Below the pieces are notes generated by a model, which saw only the letters and a list, made by a program, of their open reading frames with translations, did not search any database and was not told the origin of the DNA. A stretch of DNA of 64,000 bases from Amoeboaphelidium protococcarum (Eukaryota > Aphelidiomycota > Aphelidea), in contig JALECJ010000001.1 of NCBI GenBank assembly GCA_023515745.1, positions 682,001 to 746,000 of the forward strand. The letters are read 5' to 3'. The position numbers were made by a program, and so were the translations under genes. Positions 60,250-64,000 of this stretch are shown here, one piece after another. How positions within the stretch are numbered: position 1 is the first letter of the stretch; every line of letters begins with the position of its first letter.

Positions 60250-61260
60250 ATGATCGCCGCATTAAAGTTTGTATTGTTAATCAATGTCTTACTGCTGGCA
60301 GTTCATGGTTAGCTATTGCGTTCATAAAGTCGAATTCCTGATCAATCCACTTCTATACACCGGCAATTGATTAATCCTAGAGGTGGACGGTCCGCGGTTA
60401 ATACTGCTGCTTTTGGCATCCACTTCAACAGTCTCGGATCGTACTTGAATGGATGGCGCGAGGGAAGTAGATAATTCTAACGCGACATTCAGTATAAGGT
60501 TATGGTACATATGATAAGGAAGTCTGTGAAAGAGGAGATGGACAAGAAGTATGAAATGGTTGTACGTGATCAATCGCTCCTCCATATTAATGATGTCGAC
60601 TTTGTCATGACGCGTGATGTCATGCGCGAATTGAGTCCGCCTGTACGTGCTTTATTCCAGGACCTCTTGCAAGTACAGAATGCGTGTTATATGCTTGTCA
60701 ATTCACTAAGAATGTACTATTGGAATGTTATGCGCACAGTATACTCTCCCGCCCCTATGGAACCCGTGATTCAAGTACTGGCACAGACTCTACTTGATAT
60801 GGAGCCATAGAAGCATACGTTTGGCTACAACGACAGATTGCAAATAGCTCTGCGCGAACGTCTATCCGGTGATTGTTGGTCACAAGTATCCAGATTGTAT
60901 TCTAAAGACATTGCGGAAGCCACTTTTTAGAAAGCATTAGACTACATGGAACTATCGGTGTAATAATAGAAGCCCGGTAAGTTCATTCAACTTCTCATGC
61001 CACATCGACGTAAATCTAATGCCCAAAGATCCACCATATCAGCAAGATTATCCATTCGAAAAAGACTTTAACTGATATTTGATGCTCTGATGACACTTGG
61101 TGACTAGAGTGCTAAACTTATCATTCAGAGTATTCTGACTGTTGTAGGCGCGGCTGCTTAGTAATCAATCAAGATCATGTTCAACTCATGGCCTGTAAAA
61201 CACAGGATGATTGATCACATTGTATCTGAAGTTGTTAATAATGCTCAATCAGTCCCATGA
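60250..61260 (+). CDS. Secreted protein of unknown function, 336 aa
   Basis: Starts with a signal peptide (MIAALKFVLLINVLLLAVHG) followed by a mostly helical protein with few cysteines and an Arg/Ser-rich segment near residues 245-275 (MPHRRKSNAQRSTISARL). Stop TGA 61258-61260; no intron. Not recognised. Basic patches plus a signal peptide would suit a cleaved secreted factor, but function is unknown. Confidence 0.65.
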
Positions 61261-61586
61261 TCTGAATAATGATCTTCGACACTTTGTTTTATGCTCCATA
61301 ATTAGTATAGGTAATTGCACTCGTCAGAGTGCGATTGCCGGAAAATTCCATTGTTCCGTTGTCTAGTTCTGTGTTGTATATTATTGGTATTTATGGCTAG
61401 TGTTTATGATTATGCATATATAGTATGCTATTACGCATAATAACTTTTTTCTATTTCAAATTCTCTGTTAATGTCGCTTTAATACCATTCGCTCTTCTTT
61501 AAATCTTTGGGCGAGATCAAATCAACCTTTTGACTCTTTTAGATTTATTTGGAGAAATTCTATATTAGATCACCTTAGCAATTACA
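61261..61586. other. Intergenic
   Basis: About 325 bp, A+T-rich, with short imperfect palindromes around TATGCATA near 61414-61440. No gene seen. Confidence 0.45.
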
Positions 61587-63096
61587 ATGAAGCTTAATTT
61601 ATAGTGGCCGTTTAATGATGAAGCTGACTATAGCCGGGAATTCTAACAAGTATTATCCGCATTTGATAATTTATATGCCACTGCATCATAACGCGTAAGG
61701 CTAGTTTTACTTCATCGTTTATACTCACCTCATCGTTATATCTCATATCATGTAGATCTCCTCATAAAATACAAAGAGGCTGTAAATAGAGCAAAGGATT
61801 GAGGAATGCTTGGTGTAAATAAATAATCTAAAGACATAGAGCTAGCAGAGATCTATATTGTAGACTTATTCCATGCCGCGGTATCCCTTTAGCGATGATC
61901 TTGATCAGTTATAGATATCAAAAGATAATGAAAATCTTGGTGATTCTCAGTCATAATCTAATGATGCATAAGATTCACTACATGGGCAGTAATGTTGTAC
62001 TGAAGTTAAAAGCATTGGGGATGATCTTGGCAAGTTGAAGATTGAATTGGATCGACAGTTGTTGGATAATTCATTGGTGTCATTTGATCAAGACGCGTCG
62101 TTATTGGGCTCATTAATTTAAGGCTTTGGAGATAATATCTCACAGTCTCATTCGAATCAATAGCGGCTTGATTCTGCAGATTATATTGGGGATACTTAAT
62201 CTGTTATATAAGAGCCTTCTTCTTCTGTTGGTATTGAATAATAACTGTTTGATCTATTAGAATAGCTTGAATCTAAGCAGGCCGATATCAGCGAGTTGGA
62301 TAATGAACTGCTACAATATTAGATTGAGAACTTGATGGCCAAAAGCTTTAGTGGAGATCTTGATATAGCTGGCGGTGGTGGTGGTGATTCTCTATAACTT
62401 TAACATGAATAAATGAAACGCATGCATGGACTACCGCGACTGGATCTAGCTAATGTGGTACCGATCCTTGGCACCTTGTCATTCTAAATCCCGGATATGG
62501 TACAGTCACAACCTAGAAACGAGATGTAAGTTATTGGATCTGCTATACCACCACCTCCTCCTCCGCCTCCACCGCCGCCATCTGACGCGTCTCCATCTTT
62601 CAAATAGCCATCTCCTGCATAAAAGTCCGTAGCACAATCTATTCCAACGAAGTAATAGAATGCTCAACCGGCTGACACTCGATCTTCTCTAATGGAGTCT
62701 ATTAGAAATGCTGGAGGCTCCAAAGGATTGAAGCCTCTCCCCTCTAGAATTAAAGGGCCTAAAAGTCGTGGTAAGAGTAAGAAACAATCTTCACCCCCTA
62801 CTCAAGTGTCACATGTAACTGTAAAGGCGCGCACCAGGTCTCGCCGTCTACTTTCTACCGAGTCTTAGGATGCATCAGATTCTAATGCGTAGTCGAGTGA
62901 GTATTAGACAGTTGCTGATACCAGGAGAAAGTCATCAGTAGTAGGGACATCATCTGGTAATGATCTCATGAGTTCACTCGCTCTCGCCCTGGAGCAGAGG
63001 AGAAAGAAGATGTCTGAAAAGGAGCTGTTGGATTTAAATCTATCCGCAGATGATAGCACTGCCAATAATCAAAATCCAGAAGATGAATGGTAGTGA
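61587..63096 (+). CDS. WASHC1: WASH complex subunit 1 (Arp2/3 activator), one intron
   Basis: Nucleation-promoting factor of the WASH complex, which drives branched actin on endosomes. Exon 1 61587-61694, 61-nt intron 61695-61755 (GTAAGG...CATGTAG), exon 2 61756-63096; 482 aa. The intron is supported because the spliced frame restores the WASH N-terminal helical domain (FDNLYATASQRISSQNTKR, then SMPRYPF) while the unspliced frame ends in TGA. Later features are LPRLDLANVVPILG, a run of eleven prolines (62550-62582), a WH2-like RSSLMESIRNAGG...LKPLPS and an acidic C-end (NPEDEWQ) typical of VCA regions. TGA 63094-63096. It converges on ARPC1. Confidence 0.9.
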
Positions 63097-63209
63097 ATAC
63101 TGTGAAAAGCATTAGTATAGATTATCTATTCTTAATGTGAAAACGAACTTATAACTCCTTACTCCTATTCCAATCGTATTAATTTCAATCAATCGTCTCA
63201 TAGTTATAA

Positions 63210-64000
63210 TCAGTTAATCTTTAGACCAGCAATTTGAGACTCCAAAGACTTCAAATCCCAGACGACAACACGTCCATCGACACCGCTGGTAGAGAATTTG
63301 CTGGCACCATTGCCTTGAATCTCATAGATGCGGATACCATTGATTGAGTTCTGGTGCACAGTCTGCAAATCAGAAGATGTCACACCTTGACCAGAATCCT
63401 AGGCGCGGCTATCCATCTGCTTGAACTTGTTCAGAGCAGCGTTTCCGCCCACAGCCTTCTTTGCACCAGCACCACCCACATCCAACTTTTCGCCTTGTCC
63501 CCACTGGGCACCAGGACCACTACGAGTATAAACGTACGGTGCACATTCATGACCGGCAGCCACAACAGAATTAAAGCCAACCCACACAAGGGACATGAAC
63601 GGTAAAATATTTAACTTGACCTCCTGTACTAAATTCTTGGCTGGATCAGCAAAGTAAATGGCAGAATCATGTCCAACCCATGCCAGTTCATCGCCAGTCG
63701 GGCTGAAAGCAACACCATGGATCCAACCTCCACGACCGTTACCGTACTCTGCACACAGCGTGCCAAACGGTAAACGTTCTCCCCACGCAGAGGCGGCCGG
63801 CTTCTCATCCAGGCCCTTGATGTAAGCACTGAATACACGACACTTCATATCAGAGGAGCCGCACGCCAACAAAACATTGTTTGGATGCCAGTCCAGAGAC
63901 AGCACGGTAGATCTAATGGGCTTCTTCAAATGCTTCGACACCCACCAGTCATTCTCCTGCTCAAAGTAACAGACAGAGATGAGACGAGCTCCGCTGGCAA
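63210..64000 (-). CDS. ARPC1: Arp2/3 complex subunit 1 (ARPC1), N-terminus outside window
   Basis: WD40 beta-propeller subunit of the actin-branching Arp2/3 complex. The visible 263 codons match the family closely: ISVCYFEQENDWWVSKHLKK, IRSTVLSLDWHPNNVLLA, GWIHGVAFSPTGDELAWVGHDS, the ...NKFKQMD insert region, HQNSINGIRIYE, and a last WD repeat ending VVVWDLKSL. Gln codons include TAG. TGA 63212-63210. The start lies beyond 64000. Confidence 0.96.

Noticed and set aside
1-64000. Bacterial, phage or CRISPR content
   Set aside because: All recognised genes are eukaryotic nuclear genes with spliceosomal introns. No spaced direct repeats or operon-like Shine-Dalgarno layout.
1-64000. Ciliate macronuclear origin, suggested by the genetic code
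   Set aside because: Atg26-type GRAM-PH-GT architecture, nitrate reductase and a pogo transposon fit a fungal relative better. Not excluded without phylogeny.

Overview
This is nuclear DNA from a gene-dense eukaryote that reads UAA and UAG as glutamine and uses only UGA as a stop. Nearly every recognisable gene is broken by TAA/TAG triplets at positions where the protein family has Gln. Examples are the invariant Gln of the DEAD-box Q motif at 39113-39115 and the Gln of the GQRC active site of an aldehyde dehydrogenase at 14696-14698. Once TAA and TAG are read as Gln, about 30 genes run from ATG to a TGA. Introns are few and short (47-64 nt where I could test them by frame), GT...AG, often ending in TAG. 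The gene set includes an Atg26-type sterol glucosyltransferase with GRAM and PH domains, a Crb2/53BP1-like checkpoint mediator, nitrate reductase, a pogo-type transposon and a WASH nucleation factor. Together these suggest an early-branching relative of fungi with amoeboid stages, and an aphelid-like organism would fit. That placement is inference; the genetic code is read directly from the sequence.

Layout. 1-8.8 kb: two plasma-membrane-type Ca2+-ATPase paralogues in the same orientation (one cut by the window edge), separated by a 3'-5' exonuclease fusion gene and a broken unknown gene. 8.8-13.7 kb: poorly resolved genes, copy 1 of a 1.2-kb dispersed repeat with an array of stem-loops, a single-pass membrane protein and a small probable mitochondrial protein. 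13.8-25.4 kb: methylmalonate-semialdehyde dehydrogenase, then a chromatin/genome-maintenance run made of a Tudor-BRCT mediator, a YccF membrane protein, an ARID4-like chromatin factor, a six-BRCT TopBP1/Dpb11-like protein and FEN1. 25.6-34.4 kb: NAA30, VPS39, U1A/U2B''-type snRNP protein and Atg26. 35-43.9 kb: thimet oligopeptidase, a secreted unknown, Prp5/DDX46 helicase, a THOC5-like protein, ISCA2, a TMEM128-like protein and ribosomal protein eS17 (with a 1-nt frameshift). 44-50.4 kb: a large mitochondrial PPR-like protein, repeat copy 2 and a coiled-coil protein. 50.4-64 kb: VPS18, an apparently intact pogo/Tigger-like DNA transposon, nitrate reductase, NAP1, a second secreted unknown, WASHC1 and ARPC1 (cut by the window edge).

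Functional links. VPS18 and VPS39 belong to the same tethering complexes (HOPS/CORVET). WASHC1 activates the Arp2/3 complex that contains ARPC1, its tail-to-tail neighbour. The Crb2-like, TopBP1-like and FEN1 genes all act in DNA replication and damage response. The strongest candidates for something undescribed are the structured 1.2-kb repeat and the variant genetic code with a transposon written in it. Because only TGA terminates, long open frames occur by chance on both strands, so unrecognised ORFs here deserve less trust than usual.
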